Positions 1-8,199 of a stretch of DNA of 64,000 bases are shown in pieces (position 1 is the stretch's first letter; every line of letters begins with the position of its first letter). A program made the translations under genes and the position numbers. The notes under the pieces are model-generated. The model saw only the letters and a program-made list of their open reading frames with translations. It did no database searches and had not been told where the DNA came from. This stretch comes from Actinomyces sp. ZJ308 (GTDB lineage: Bacteria; Actinomycetota; Actinomycetes; Actinomycetales; Actinomycetaceae). The DNA lies in assembly GCF_011752065.1 (NCBI RefSeq), contig NZ_JAAIJY010000002.1, positions 1 to 64,000 on the forward strand, in the 5' to 3' direction.

Positions 1-73
1 CACGCAGCCAGGACTCAAGCACCTCCAGGTCACCCTCACGCACAACCAGTCCAGGAGCAGGTCTATTCGCCAT
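1..73 (-). CDS. IS630-family transposase, N-terminal fragment cut by window edge
   Basis: On the minus strand an ATG at 73-71 opens a frame that stays open to the window edge and reads MANRPAPGLVVREGDLEVL, then ESWLR. Actinobacterial IS630-type transposases characteristically start with a M-x-N-R-P-A-P-x-L-x-x-R-E-G-D segment leading into the first helix-turn-helix. Only about 24 codons are visible, so neither the DDE catalytic domain nor integrity can be judged. It marks an insertion sequence entering the window from the left and fits the accessory character of the first 3 kb. The terminal inverted repeat could lie in 74-200 but I could not define it. Confidence 0.7.
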   Translation of the reverse strand, partial: MANRPAPGLVVREGDLEVLESWLR

Positions 74-211
74 ACCCCCATCATCCTAAGCACCAACCAC
101 AAAACAACTAACGACACGCGACACTAGAGACACGCCATCCCTACCAAACCGACTCAGACACCCTCACCCACCGACTTTGCCGACCCCCTGGTGCGGCAGG
201 GAGGATTGGTG

Positions 212-841
212 ATGGGCGGAATAAGAATTTCTAGTCGCCTTGCTTTGAAGTGGAGAGCGATTACCGTAGCGGTTGTCGTTCTAGTGTTGGCCGCATCCGG
301 CATAATTTTTGTTCACTTCAGATATGTGTCGAGCGGCAAGATAGGGCAAGACAATACTGTTTCTGAGACCGTCTGTAGCGCATTTGATGTTCGCCAAGTT
401 GAGCGAGCTTCAGGTAAGTCAGTAATATTTGAGAATTTTGGACGCTCTAGCTCATCTGAGTATGTCCCTGATCTGTCGTGCCAGTTGTCGCTCGATGGTT
501 TTGGAGATGTCAAAATTGGGTACATTAATGCGCGTTGGTTTAGGGATGGTCCTTCCTCTCATGTGAGTGAGAGCGAGTTGCTAGACTTAGAAAAGTCTCA
601 TGGGTGGGCAATTGAAAAAATGGATCTTGGGCTAGATGGGAACTCCTACCTAGCTGTTTCTCCAAAACGTGAGTCTGTCGTCGCCTATGGCGCTTGGTAC
701 TCTTCGTCGGGGCGGACGTTTTCGGTGGCCGTATATAATTTAAGTGACACATCTATAACTGACGAGCAGATCAAGGAGGTCATCGATCCGTTGATGCGTT
801 ACTTAGTTTCCGCGGTCCAAGCGAAATTTCCTGTTACTTGA
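212..841 (+). CDS. Hypothetical membrane-anchored protein, low GC
   Basis: A 209-residue protein of unknown function. A basic N-terminus is followed by one hydrophobic segment (about residues 17-37) and a 170-residue, probably extracytoplasmic domain containing two cysteines that could pair (in VCSAFD and LSCQLS). The frame is open from 191, but the ribosome binding site GGGAGGA at 199-205 favours ATG 212 (or GTG 209). Codon use is clearly richer in A/T than in the housekeeping genes downstream, and the gene sits between an IS630 fragment and another transposase remnant, so it is probably acquired DNA. No family was recognised. A C-terminal helix (DEQIKEVIDPLMRYLVSAV) resembles the ending of small secreted actinobacterial lipoproteins, but this is weak. 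Confidence 0.6.
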   Translation: MGGIRISSRLALKWRAITVAVVVLVLAASGIIFVHFRYVSSGKIGQDNTVSETVCSAFDVRQVERASGKSVIFENFGRSSSSEYVPDLSCQLSLDGFGDVKIGYINARWFRDGPSSHVSESELLDLEKSHGWAIEKMDLGLDGNSYLAVSPKRESVVAYGAWYSSSGRTFSVAVYNLSDTSITDEQIKEVIDPLMRYLVSAVQAKFPVT

Positions 842-876
842 GTCGACTCATTTAACTTGGAGATAGTGAGGTTTAT

Positions 877-969
877 TCATGGGGTGTAGTTGAATGTGAT
901 TCCGAGGACTGCTGTGATGGTTGTCGGGAAGGTGTCTAGTGGTTTTCTGTAGCCGGTGTGCAGGGCGCG
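877..969 (-). pseudogene. C-terminal remnant of a DDE transposase (IS5-group-like)
   Basis: The minus strand reads ALHTGYRKPLDTFPTT then ITAVLGITFNYTP and a TGA stop at 879-877. The pattern H-T-x-Y-R-[RK]-P-L-x-T-F-x-x-T-I-x-A-V-x-G matches my memory of the extreme C-terminus of actinobacterial IS5-group transposases. An in-frame stop directly upstream and the absence of any catalytic domain show that only a 28-residue stub survives. Family assignment is from memory and tentative. Confidence 0.45.
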
Positions 970-1246
970 TCAGGTTGAACCGCTTCTGGGTTGGTGGATG
1001 CCGTGATGGCACGAAGGGTCGCTGGCATGGGACCTAAGGAAGTGCTCCGACGTGTTGCCGGCGCGGGCCATGAGGGTGGCCTTGGAGGCGCTGGCCGACC
1101 CGGCTTGGGTCAAGGGTGTGGTGCGCAGTATCGCTCTGGTGGGGCCGTGATGTTTTCGTGACATCGTTGTGTCCTGGCCGGTAGGGTCGGGATGTTCGTG
1201 TTGTGCCGGGGTGTGGTCTCGGCTTGATCGTGGAAGGTCTACCCCT
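970..1246. other. Intergenic accessory DNA, no recognisable gene
   Basis: No supported gene. One short plus-strand frame reads RAMRVALEALADPAWVKGV and stops at the TGA near 1150. It has no start signal and could be another decayed mobile-element fragment. GGAAGG at 1232-1237 is the ribosome binding site of the lipoprotein that follows. Confidence 0.4.
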
Positions 1247-1960
1247 ATGAGTCGTCCCCCGTCCTACCTGCACCATCCCTCCGGTCGTCGCCGCCTTGCC
1301 AGCGCGCTGGGCGCGAGCCTGCTCGCCGGCTGCCTGGCCCTGGCGGGGTGCTCGTCGAACAGCTCGAAAGCCGGCGGCACCATCCCACCCATGAACAGTG
1401 CGGGCGCCGGCAGCGGCTCGACGGCATCGACTGCCGCCTCGGGTGAGGCATCGGCCGGTGCGAACACTGCGGGCTCGGGCCCGGTGACCGCCGAGTCCCT
1501 CTCCGACCCCGACCTGGGCTACACGGTGGTGTCCATCCCCGAGGGCCTGGACGCCACCCAGACCAAGGTCCTCCAAGGATTTATTGCATACGACAAACTG
1601 ACCTGGAGGATATGGTCTACCGGAGAAGGGGTGGAAAATATATCAGAGGTTGCCACGGGAACTACTCGGAATGACGTTGTCCAAAATTATGCAGCGAGGG
1701 AGAAAGGTAGACTAGATAGGCCGCCTATGCGAGTCGCGGTCACTGAGGTGAATGTTGATCAAGGTGGGAGTGCGGCAACCGTAAAAGCATGCGTGGACTC
1801 AACCAAGGTGGTAACCATCGACTCCTCGGGGAAAGATGTCAGTAATCCGGAGAAGCAGGTTCGAGTGCTGGCCACGGAGGCTATGGTGCTAAGTCCTGAA
1901 GGGAATTGGTTAGCTAGCGATGAGTTTACCGAAAGCAACACGTCCTGTTCAGTAGATTGA
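1247..1960 (+). CDS. Secreted lipoprotein (paralogue of the one at 62763), GC mosaic
   Basis: A 237-residue predicted lipoprotein. A type II signal peptide ends in the lipobox LALAGC, then comes a Ser/Ala/Gly-rich tether to about residue 80 and a globular domain with two cysteines (KACVDS and the C-terminal NTSCSVD). ATG 1247 is chosen because GGAAGG lies 9 nt upstream. The domain is clearly paralogous to the lipoprotein at 62763-63467: both share GPVTA-SLSD, LGYT, IP-GLD-TQ, LQ-F-AYD and WR-W. Function unknown. DNA composition changes abruptly near 1575: the first half is GC-rich, the second half A/T-richer, although homology to the paralogue continues across the junction. It is followed after 26 nt by the secreted protein at 1987, likely as one transcript. 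Confidence 0.8.
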   Translation: MSRPPSYLHHPSGRRRLASALGASLLAGCLALAGCSSNSSKAGGTIPPMNSAGAGSGSTASTAASGEASAGANTAGSGPVTAESLSDPDLGYTVVSIPEGLDATQTKVLQGFIAYDKLTWRIWSTGEGVENISEVATGTTRNDVVQNYAAREKGRLDRPPMRVAVTEVNVDQGGSAATVKACVDSTKVVTIDSSGKDVSNPEKQVRVLATEAMVLSPEGNWLASDEFTESNTSCSVD

Positions 1961-1986
1961 AGTGTGGAGTGGCAGGAACGTCAAGC

Positions 1987-3009
1987 ATGATGTACACTAA
2001 GGCGACGTATCTTCGGCACATATTGTTTCCTTTAGTTGCCGTTTTTCTCGCTACTCCAACAGCGGCAGCGTTAAAAGGTTCGACAGACTCTCGGGCTTCC
2101 GGGGTGGTGCGGGAAACTGGGAGCGGTGAGGGCGAGGTTTCCGCGCATGTAGAGGTGGGCTACTCATCTGCTGGCGGAGAGGGTGGTCCTACATCGTCGA
2201 CTTCGGTGTCGCTGTCAGTAAAACCTTCATGCGGCTATATTCCAGGAGATACGGCTGCTCAGTTCGAGGAAAAATGGGGACTGACGGCGAATGCACCCAC
2301 GAGCGGCGGCTGGGATAACGACTTAAAGCGGACTTATCCCAATTTTCGAGAACATAGGGGCGATGATACGGGGCGGTGGTGGAAGAGCTATTGCGACCGC
2401 AATGCATTTCCGGATGAGCTTACCTGGGCGCAAGAAGGGTCTGAGTTTATGAGCAATAATCCCCCGAACGTGTGGGTTCCTGAGGGACAATCAGCTCCTG
2501 CGCCATATATTTCACCTGCATGGCTGGCGGAAGTTGCTTGGCAGGCGGTGAAGATCCCGGCGCCGACGGTGGAGACGAATCCGAAGGTCGGGGACCGGGG
2601 CGCCACCCTGGTGGGGATGGACACCTGGGTGTGGGCCACCGGTAGCACGCCGAGGTCGGTGACCGCCACCGCCACGGCCGGTCCGACCACGGCGACGGTT
2701 ACTGCTTCCTCCACTGGTTTGCAGCTGTCTGCTCCTGACGGGAAGGCCTCCTGCCAGGGCTTCGGTATCCCCTGGCACTCGGGGATGCCGGAAGGATCAA
2801 GCCCCTGCACGATCTCCTTCAACCGCAGCTCGGCCCACCTGGGCGGGACCACGCCGTTGACGGTGTCGGTGGCCTACTCCGTGTCCTACACCGGCTCTGA
2901 CGGGGCCAGTGGGACCCTGCCGGGCCTGACCACCACCAGCACCGTGGACCTGCCGGTCGCCGAGGTCCAGACCCTGACCACCAACAGCAACAACCCACGC
3001 CAGAACTGA
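1987..3009 (+). CDS. Secreted actinobacterial protein with PKD-like C-terminal domain
   Basis: A 340-residue protein with a signal peptide (basic MMYTKATYLRH, hydrophobic core, cleavage near PTAAA). ATG 1987 has AGGAA at suitable spacing; the open frame from TTG 1957 is less likely. The C-terminal 150 residues start with a proline-rich strand (IPAPTVETNP), then LVGMDTWVWATG and RSVTATATAGPTTATVTA, a layout familiar from actinobacterial proteins often mislabelled 'ATP/GTP-binding protein'. Two cysteines (KASCQGFG and SSPCTISF) could form a disulfide. No ATP-binding motif is visible. The first about 185 codons are A/T-richer and the last about 155 GC-rich, with the switch near 2545. Probably co-transcribed with the lipoprotein before it. 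Exact role unknown. Confidence 0.75.
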   Translation: MMYTKATYLRHILFPLVAVFLATPTAAALKGSTDSRASGVVRETGSGEGEVSAHVEVGYSSAGGEGGPTSSTSVSLSVKPSCGYIPGDTAAQFEEKWGLTANAPTSGGWDNDLKRTYPNFREHRGDDTGRWWKSYCDRNAFPDELTWAQEGSEFMSNNPPNVWVPEGQSAPAPYISPAWLAEVAWQAVKIPAPTVETNPKVGDRGATLVGMDTWVWATGSTPRSVTATATAGPTTATVTASSTGLQLSAPDGKASCQGFGIPWHSGMPEGSSPCTISFNRSSAHLGGTTPLTVSVAYSVSYTGSDGASGTLPGLTTTSTVDLPVAEVQTLTTNSNNPRQN

Positions 3010-3184
3010 ACCGACGGCGCCGGACAGCGCCCGGGCGGGGTGCCTCGCCGTCGGCGTCTGTTCCCCGGTTCGCCCAGGGCGGGAGGGGGTGCGTGCGGCG
3101 CGGGCGGGGTGAATGCTTGGGCACCACCCGGGGCTGAACGGCTGACCGGCTCCGGGCCAGGAACTCGCAGGAAGGGTGTCTCAC

Positions 3185-3871
3185 ATGTCCCGCATCGTCA
3201 TCATCGGAGGCCACGGCAAGGTCGCGCTGCTGGCCGCCCCGCTGCTCGTGGAGGCCGGCCACGAGGTCGTCTCCATCATCCGCAACCCCGACCAGGCCGC
3301 CGACATCACCGCCACCGGCGCCACCCCGCTGGTCCTGTCCATCGAGGACGCCGACGTCGCCGAGCTCACCCGGGCCTTCACCGGCGCCGATGCGATCGTC
3401 TGGTCCGCCGGGGCCGGTGGCAAGGGCGGCCCGCAGCGCACCGACGCCGTCGACCGCGCCGCCGCGATCCGCTCCATGGAGGCCGCCGCCGCGGCCGGGG
3501 TCAAGCGCTACGTCATGGTCTCCTTCATCACCGCCTACGGCGAGGTCGCCGACGACCACCCGCTGCGCGCCTACGCCATCGCCAAGATCGCGGCCGACCG
3601 CCACCTGCAGACCACCGGCCTGGACTGGACGATCCTGGGGCCGGGCCTGCTGACCCTGGAGGAGCCCACCGGCGCCATCACGGTGGCGCGACTGGCCCCC
3701 GGCTCGGCGTCGGATAGCGGACGGACCTCGCGCGCCAACGTGGCTCGCACCATCGCCGCCGTGCTCGCCGAGCCGGCCAGCATCGGTAAGGTCATCCCCT
3801 TCTACGACGGCGATACTCCTATCGCCCAGGCCGTGGCCGACGTGCCCCAGGAGTACGCCGACCTGTCCTGA
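3185..3871 (+). CDS. NAD(P)H-binding atypical SDR (NmrA/YwnB-like)
   Basis: A 228-residue Rossmann protein. Residues 2-12 read SRIVIIGGHGK, giving the G-x-x-G-x-x-A dinucleotide motif of atypical short-chain dehydrogenases. A second conserved stretch, VKRYVMVSFITAYG, followed by AYAIAK about 15 residues on, is typical of NAD(P)-dependent epimerase-like proteins; the catalytic Tyr-x-x-x-Lys of classical SDRs is replaced by Tyr-Ala-Ile-Ala-Lys. LDWTILGPGLL is the family's 'WTIvRPG' strand. AGGAAGG at 3168-3174 supports ATG 3185 over GTG 3176. Likely a cytoplasmic redox sensor or small reductase; the substrate cannot be read from sequence. It ends 33 nt before a strong hairpin terminator. Confidence 0.85.
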   Translation: MSRIVIIGGHGKVALLAAPLLVEAGHEVVSIIRNPDQAADITATGATPLVLSIEDADVAELTRAFTGADAIVWSAGAGGKGGPQRTDAVDRAAAIRSMEAAAAAGVKRYVMVSFITAYGEVADDHPLRAYAIAKIAADRHLQTTGLDWTILGPGLLTLEEPTGAITVARLAPGSASDSGRTSRANVARTIAAVLAEPASIGKVIPFYDGDTPIAQAVADVPQEYADLS

Positions 3872-3904
3872 CGCGGGGGCTCCGGATATCTGATGGATAC
3901 GCTC

Positions 3905-3935
3905 CGGCCCGTGCTCACTCGATGAGCACGGGCCG
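3905..3935. terminator. Bidirectional hairpin terminator between convergent genes
   Basis: Perfect 13-bp stem CGGCCCGTGCTCA / TGAGCACGGGCCG with a 5-nt loop, placed between convergent genes ending at 3871 (+) and 3966 (-). There is no clear U-tract on either strand, as is common for high-GC actinobacteria. Confidence 0.75.
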
Positions 3936-3965
3936 GGTCCCGTCTCGGTGTCGACGGGGTGGGAC

Positions 3966-4268
3966 TCACTTGCCGTCACTCATGGCGCCGGAGGTCGGGC
4001 TGTCAGACATCTTCCCGTCGCCCATCTTCCCGTCCGACATGCTGCCCGAGGTGGCGTTGTCGGACATCTTGTCGTCCGACATCTTCCCGTCTGCGGTCTT
4101 GTCATCGCTCATCTTGCCGTCGGACATCTTTCCGTCGCTCATCGTGCCGTTGGGGCTCGAGGTCTGCTCCATCTTGTCCTTGCCGGCGTCCGTGGAACCG
4201 CAGGCGGCGGTGCCGACGGCGAGGGCGGCAACGAGCAGGGCGGCGGACACGATCTTGCGAGTACGCAT
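3966..4268 (-). CDS. Lipoprotein with MSDGK pentapeptide repeats
   Basis: A 100-residue lipoprotein: signal peptide with lipobox VGTAAC (Cys 23), then a tail built almost entirely from MSDGK and MSDDK pentads interrupted by short Ser/Thr spacers (ATSGS, SPTSGA). The mature protein is strikingly rich in Met, Asp, Lys and Ser and has no hydrophobic core, so it is probably disordered. AAGGAG lies upstream of the ATG. It resembles in layout the small 'pentapeptide MXKDX repeat' proteins of other bacteria, whose function is not established. Regular Met and Asp spacing could bind metal ions, but that is speculation. Monocistronic, ending at the hairpin at 3905-3935. Confidence 0.8.
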   Translation of the reverse strand: MRTRKIVSAALLVAALAVGTAACGSTDAGKDKMEQTSSPNGTMSDGKMSDGKMSDDKTADGKMSDDKMSDNATSGSMSDGKMGDGKMSDSPTSGAMSDGK

Positions 4269-4409
4269 AAGAGACTCCTTGGTGACGTGGTCAGGTCAGT
4301 GGTGGCGCACCGGTGCGGTGAGCCGTCACCAGGAGTTCGGAGCCGGGCGCGAGCCGGATGGGAGCAAGTAAGTGACTCCAGTCACTCTTTAGGGGAGGGT
4401 GAGGCGGCT

Positions 4410-5810
4410 CTATCGCATGTAGGGGTGGTAGTCCCGGTACTGAAGGTGCTGAGAAGGCGACATCCCGGCCGGCGATGGCTGCGGAACTACGTGATTACGC
4501 CTGTCCGCGGAGGAACGGCGGCGCAGCATCACCGTCACCCCAACGGCGATGGCACCCAGCAGGATTGAGGCGATCCATGCCCGGACGTAGATGTACAGGA
4601 ACCTATCCGTGTCAAGACTCGTCAGGCCGAGCACGGAACCGACGGAGGTCGCGGAAATACCGTGGATGAGGAGGATGTACATGTTTGCCAGGGCAACCAT
4701 CATCGGCGCGATGCCGACGAGGTACGTGAACGCCGTCGGACGGAAAGGGCGGGACCCCATGTAGAGACTGACGGCGGCGATGGTGGCTGTCACGACCATC
4801 AGGATGATGCCGACGATCAGAGGGGCGCCACGGTACTCAGAGCTGATTGCGACCGTCATCCACAGGTTGACCGTGCGCTCGCTCAGCTCGGCTCCTCTCA
4901 GTCCGTACCGCAGAGCCGTCGCCAGCTGGTGGAGCATCCCCACGAGAACAAACAGGTTGACCGCCAGCCCGAGTGTGACCGGCCATGGCCGTGGGTCGGG
5001 GGTGTGCTGGCTCATGACGGTGGTGGCGATCGCGGCACCGCCGGTCGCCAGGAGGCACATGATGGGCAAGGGGGTATTGATGATGCTGTTGTTGAATATC
5101 AGGACGTCGATGAGCAGCGGCTGGAGCACCGCCGCTGCCATGACCGCGCTGGGGCGATTCTCGTAAATGGCTCTTATCGGAAGGAACACCAGCAACAACC
5201 ACCAGGGGCCCAGGTTGATGATGATGTAAAAGATCAGCTCGATGACGAACTGCGCTGAGAAGCCCTGATCGGTGTGGAAAGCCGGATGCCTGGAGGCATC
5301 GATGAAGGCCCATATGATCATCGTTCCGCATGCGATGAGGGTCGTGATGAGGGCGATGATCCGGTCGCGTCTCCAGGGAGTGGACGTGAAGGCGGCGGCT
5401 TGGCGGACGGATCCGGGCGGCTGCGGCTGGGTGAACCGTTGTGGGGCGGCGGGGGCCGGGCCGGGGGAGGGGGCTGGGATGTATCTGGGGAAGCTTGCGG
5501 TGGGGCCTGTTGAGTAGGGGTCGGCGCCGGTGCTGTCGGTGGCGATGCGGTTGGCGGGTTGTCCGACGCTGGAGAGGTGCTGGGCCACCGGTTGCGTGGG
5601 AGCGGCTGCCTGTCCGTGATCCAGGTAGGGGTAGTCGGCCTGCTGTCGGCCTGAGGGTGGTGCCTGCTGGGCGAAGGCCGCGTAAGGCGAGGTCGAGGGG
5701 TTCGGTGAATGGGGCATGACGCCGTAGGGCTCGTTCGGCGCGTTCGCGGTGTTGCCCGACGACGCGGAGGCGGGAGGGCCCTGATGAGGAGGCTGGATCG
5801 GCTGCCGCAT
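4410..5810 (-). CDS. Proline-rich 8-TM membrane protein, paralogue of downstream neighbour
   Basis: A 466-residue integral membrane protein. The first about 145 residues are a cytoplasmic-type Pro/Gln/Ser/Ala-rich tail containing SPYAAFAQQAP. Eight hydrophobic segments follow, starting with RIIALITTLIACGTMIIWAF and ending with ILLGAIAVGVTVML, then a short basic tail. It is paralogous in layout to the 5892-7331 gene, whose tail has the matching SPYAAYGQQ. Both are on the minus strand 81 nt apart, so they were probably made by tandem duplication and are co-transcribed. No transporter or enzyme motif was recognised. The start ATG 5810 lacks a strong ribosome binding site and is uncertain. Confidence 0.7.
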   Translation of the reverse strand: MRQPIQPPHQGPPASASSGNTANAPNEPYGVMPHSPNPSTSPYAAFAQQAPPSGRQQADYPYLDHGQAAAPTQPVAQHLSSVGQPANRIATDSTGADPYSTGPTASFPRYIPAPSPGPAPAAPQRFTQPQPPGSVRQAAAFTSTPWRRDRIIALITTLIACGTMIIWAFIDASRHPAFHTDQGFSAQFVIELIFYIIINLGPWWLLLVFLPIRAIYENRPSAVMAAAVLQPLLIDVLIFNNSIINTPLPIMCLLATGGAAIATTVMSQHTPDPRPWPVTLGLAVNLFVLVGMLHQLATALRYGLRGAELSERTVNLWMTVAISSEYRGAPLIVGIILMVVTATIAAVSLYMGSRPFRPTAFTYLVGIAPMMVALANMYILLIHGISATSVGSVLGLTSLDTDRFLYIYVRAWIASILLGAIAVGVTVMLRRRSSADRRNHVVPQPSPAGMSPSQHLQYRDYHPYMR

Positions 5811-5891
5811 AGCAGCATTGTGCTCGCCCTGTCGGATGGTGTCGATGAGCTGAGGGGAGAGGAGCGCCGGCCTCGCAGCTCCTGAATGACC

Positions 5892-7331
5892 TCAGTACCT
5901 GCCTCCCGGGGGTGACTGAGGCTGGTGATGCTGCCTGAAGCGGCTCTGCGTGCCCCGGGTGCTCGGTGCGTATCCGGCGTGAGGGTGGTGTGGGCCGCCG
6001 TTGGCGGGTAGCGGGGTGGCAAGGCGCCGTCCCGCAACCAGGATCGAACCGATGAGAACGGCTCCGAAAACGAGGATCAGCGTCACTTCCAGCCCTGTCT
6101 CGGAGGGGGTGTACCAGTATTCACCGCGCGTGGGAAGTCCGTAGATGAGGATGACGAGCAGGTTGTAGAGGATCAGGGATACGGCGGCGATCAGGGAGGT
6201 CGTTCGAAATGCTCTGCCGGAGGGGGAGCGTATTCCCATGAAGAGGGCCGCGGCGGCAAGAGAAGTGATCGCACTGAATATCAGCAGTCCCGGCGCCAGG
6301 GGTACCCCTACTCCTCCTGAGTTCGACCATGTGAACCATACGCCAGCGGTGTACTGAGTGATGCTCCTTCCTTGTGAAATGGCTGCCAGGCTGAGGTGCC
6401 CGAAGCGCTGGACACTATTGATGAGTACGAACTGGCAAGCGCCCAGCGTCAGGGTGGCGGCCCACGGTTGTGGTTTCGGAAGGCGTTGGTTCAGGCGTGC
6501 GGTGAGAACCGCGCCGATGGTGGTGGTGATGAAGGAGAGAACGGTGGTGACATTCAGCGCGCCGGAGTACGGGTCACTGGATTCCTCGGTGAGCAGACTG
6601 AGGGTTCCTAAGAGGAACCACAGTGAGAGTCCTGTCATCTCGGAAACCGGTTGGTTGCGGAAGAAGCGGCGTAATGTGAAGTAAAGCCACCAGACTGTCG
6701 GCATGATGGCGAAGTACAGAACGCTGCGGATCACGAGGTTCACCCAGGTGGTGGCGCTTCCCATGGAGAGCTGGAAAATGATGAACACCGCGACCTGGAG
6801 GACGCAGCTCGTCAGGATCATGATCAGTGCCGCCGTCTTCTCACCGCGCCACGGCACAGGGCGTCCCACGCCGAGGGCCTGTGACGACGTCGTCTCTCCG
6901 CCCGGGTGGCCCGGCTGCGGGAGCCGGCCTCCGGTGGAGTAGCCCGGGGCCGTCACCGCCCCGCTCAGGTACCCGTGCCCGGAACTCGCATACTGCTGCT
7001 GATACTGCTGGTAGGGCTGGTACTGCGGCGTCTCGGCCGGACCGGTGAGGTAGTACTGCGGCGCCGGAGCCTGCGCGGATGGACCTGGGTACGGTTGCCC
7101 CGGGAAGGCGGGGCCTCCGGATGAGTGGTGAACCGCCTGGGGTGGGATCGCGAGCTGCCCCGGGGGCATGTAGGAGGCCTGATCGGCCGGCGTCGGCACC
7201 TGCCCGTAAGGCGCCCCGGTCGGTGGAGCGCCCACTGGCTGCTGGCCGTACGCGGCGTACGGAGAACTCGGCGAGCCCGGCGAGCCGCCGTGACCCTGTG
7301 GTGGCCCGGGATGCGGAGACGGGTATGTCAT
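5892..7331 (-). CDS. Proline-rich 8-TM membrane protein
   Basis: A 479-residue protein with a long Pro/Gly/Gln/Tyr-rich N-terminal tail (about 160 residues, with QPYQQYQQQY low-complexity runs) and eight predicted membrane helices, the first being TAALIMILTSCVLQVAVFII. I prefer ATG 7331 (MTYPSPHPGP), which has CAGGA 8 nt upstream, to ATG 7376, whose purine-rich stretch abuts the start codon. Paralogous to the next gene downstream (4410-5810). Proline-rich cytoplasmic tails on actinobacterial membrane proteins often act as protein-interaction arms; no specific function can be given. Confidence 0.7.
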   Translation of the reverse strand: MTYPSPHPGPPQGHGGSPGSPSSPYAAYGQQPVGAPPTGAPYGQVPTPADQASYMPPGQLAIPPQAVHHSSGGPAFPGQPYPGPSAQAPAPQYYLTGPAETPQYQPYQQYQQQYASSGHGYLSGAVTAPGYSTGGRLPQPGHPGGETTSSQALGVGRPVPWRGEKTAALIMILTSCVLQVAVFIIFQLSMGSATTWVNLVIRSVLYFAIMPTVWWLYFTLRRFFRNQPVSEMTGLSLWFLLGTLSLLTEESSDPYSGALNVTTVLSFITTTIGAVLTARLNQRLPKPQPWAATLTLGACQFVLINSVQRFGHLSLAAISQGRSITQYTAGVWFTWSNSGGVGVPLAPGLLIFSAITSLAAAALFMGIRSPSGRAFRTTSLIAAVSLILYNLLVILIYGLPTRGEYWYTPSETGLEVTLILVFGAVLIGSILVAGRRLATPLPANGGPHHPHAGYAPSTRGTQSRFRQHHQPQSPPGGRY

Positions 7332-7423
7332 GGCGTGGTCCTGATGGTCGTGGCTGAGAAGTTCAACGAATCTCATCTCCCGCCCGGGTTCCGGGGCGTC
7401 AGGTGACCCGCCTGCCGGGCGAG

Positions 7424-8161
7424 TCAGTCGCGTGTGAAGTGCGAGACGAAGTTGCGGATGATCTGCCCGGCGTCGTGGGTCTCGGAGGACCGGGCCCGGG
7501 TGAGGATGTCCTCACTCATGTCCGGGTCACCGTACCCGGCCTCGTCATAGATGCTCACACGCCGCTCGAACCGGTCGGCGTCGAGCTCGGGGTTGAACTG
7601 GCAGGCGTAGGCGTTCCTGCCCACGCGAAGCATCTGGACGGGGCAGTCGGGAGAGCTCGCCAGCAGGGTCGCGTGCGCGGGAACCTCCCCGACGCCCTCG
7701 TAGTGACCGGCGAACACGGTGACGGCCTGCGGAAGTCCCTCCAGGACCGGGTCCTCACGGCCCTCCGCCGTCAGGAACAGGTCGACGGCGCCCAACTCCT
7801 CGCCGAACTCCTCGTGCGTCCCGGTACCCAGGTAGGCGGCCAGGACCTGGAGCGCGACGCCGGTGGCCAGCAGCGGGATCCCCTCCTTGAGGATCACCGC
7901 GAGCAGCTCGTGGATCTGCTCCTCGACGTGCCGCTGGCTGCGGGTCTTCTCCGCCGCGGGCGTGTCCGCGTTGTAGGGGCTGGCGCCGATGAGCACCCCG
8001 GAGACGTCGGCTGCGGTGAAGGACCCCAGGAAGTCGACCTCCTCCAGGGCGATGTGCTGCAGGTCCTCGCGCGACAGGCCGCTCTGAGCCAGGAAGGACT
8101 CGTACTCGTCCCGCGCCGCCTCGTGCTCGGGGCGCGTCGTCACCATGATGAAAGGCTTCAC
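7424..8161 (-). CDS. Class I glutamine amidotransferase-like protein, catalytic residues lost
   Basis: A 245-residue GATase1-fold protein similar to GMP-synthase-type stand-alone amidotransferases: an early beta strand with VSGVLIGASPYNAD (oxyanion-side loop), the nucleophile-elbow segment PLLATGVALQVLAAYLG at residues 96-112, and the C-terminal AYACQFNPELD segment. In active enzymes the elbow reads G-x-C-x-G-x-Q and the later motif Q-F-H-P-E. Here the Cys position is Gly101 and the His position is Asn190, while Gln105 and Glu192 are kept. It should therefore not hydrolyse glutamine by the usual Cys-His-Glu triad. Possible roles are a regulatory or binding pseudoenzyme; no synthase partner gene is adjacent. 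Confidence 0.8.
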   Translation of the reverse strand: MKPFIMVTTRPEHEAARDEYESFLAQSGLSREDLQHIALEEVDFLGSFTAADVSGVLIGASPYNADTPAAEKTRSQRHVEEQIHELLAVILKEGIPLLATGVALQVLAAYLGTGTHEEFGEELGAVDLFLTAEGREDPVLEGLPQAVTVFAGHYEGVGEVPAHATLLASSPDCPVQMLRVGRNAYACQFNPELDADRFERRVSIYDEAGYGDPDMSEDILTRARSSETHDAGQIIRNFVSHFTRD

Positions 8162-8199
8162 GGGACCACTGTAGGGGACCCGTCGGCCGGCTGGGGACG

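Noticed and set aside
1034-1576. 180-codon minus-strand frame over the lipoprotein 5' end
   Set aside because: Arg/Gly/Thr-rich shadow; the plus strand has a signal peptide, lipobox and a paralogue.
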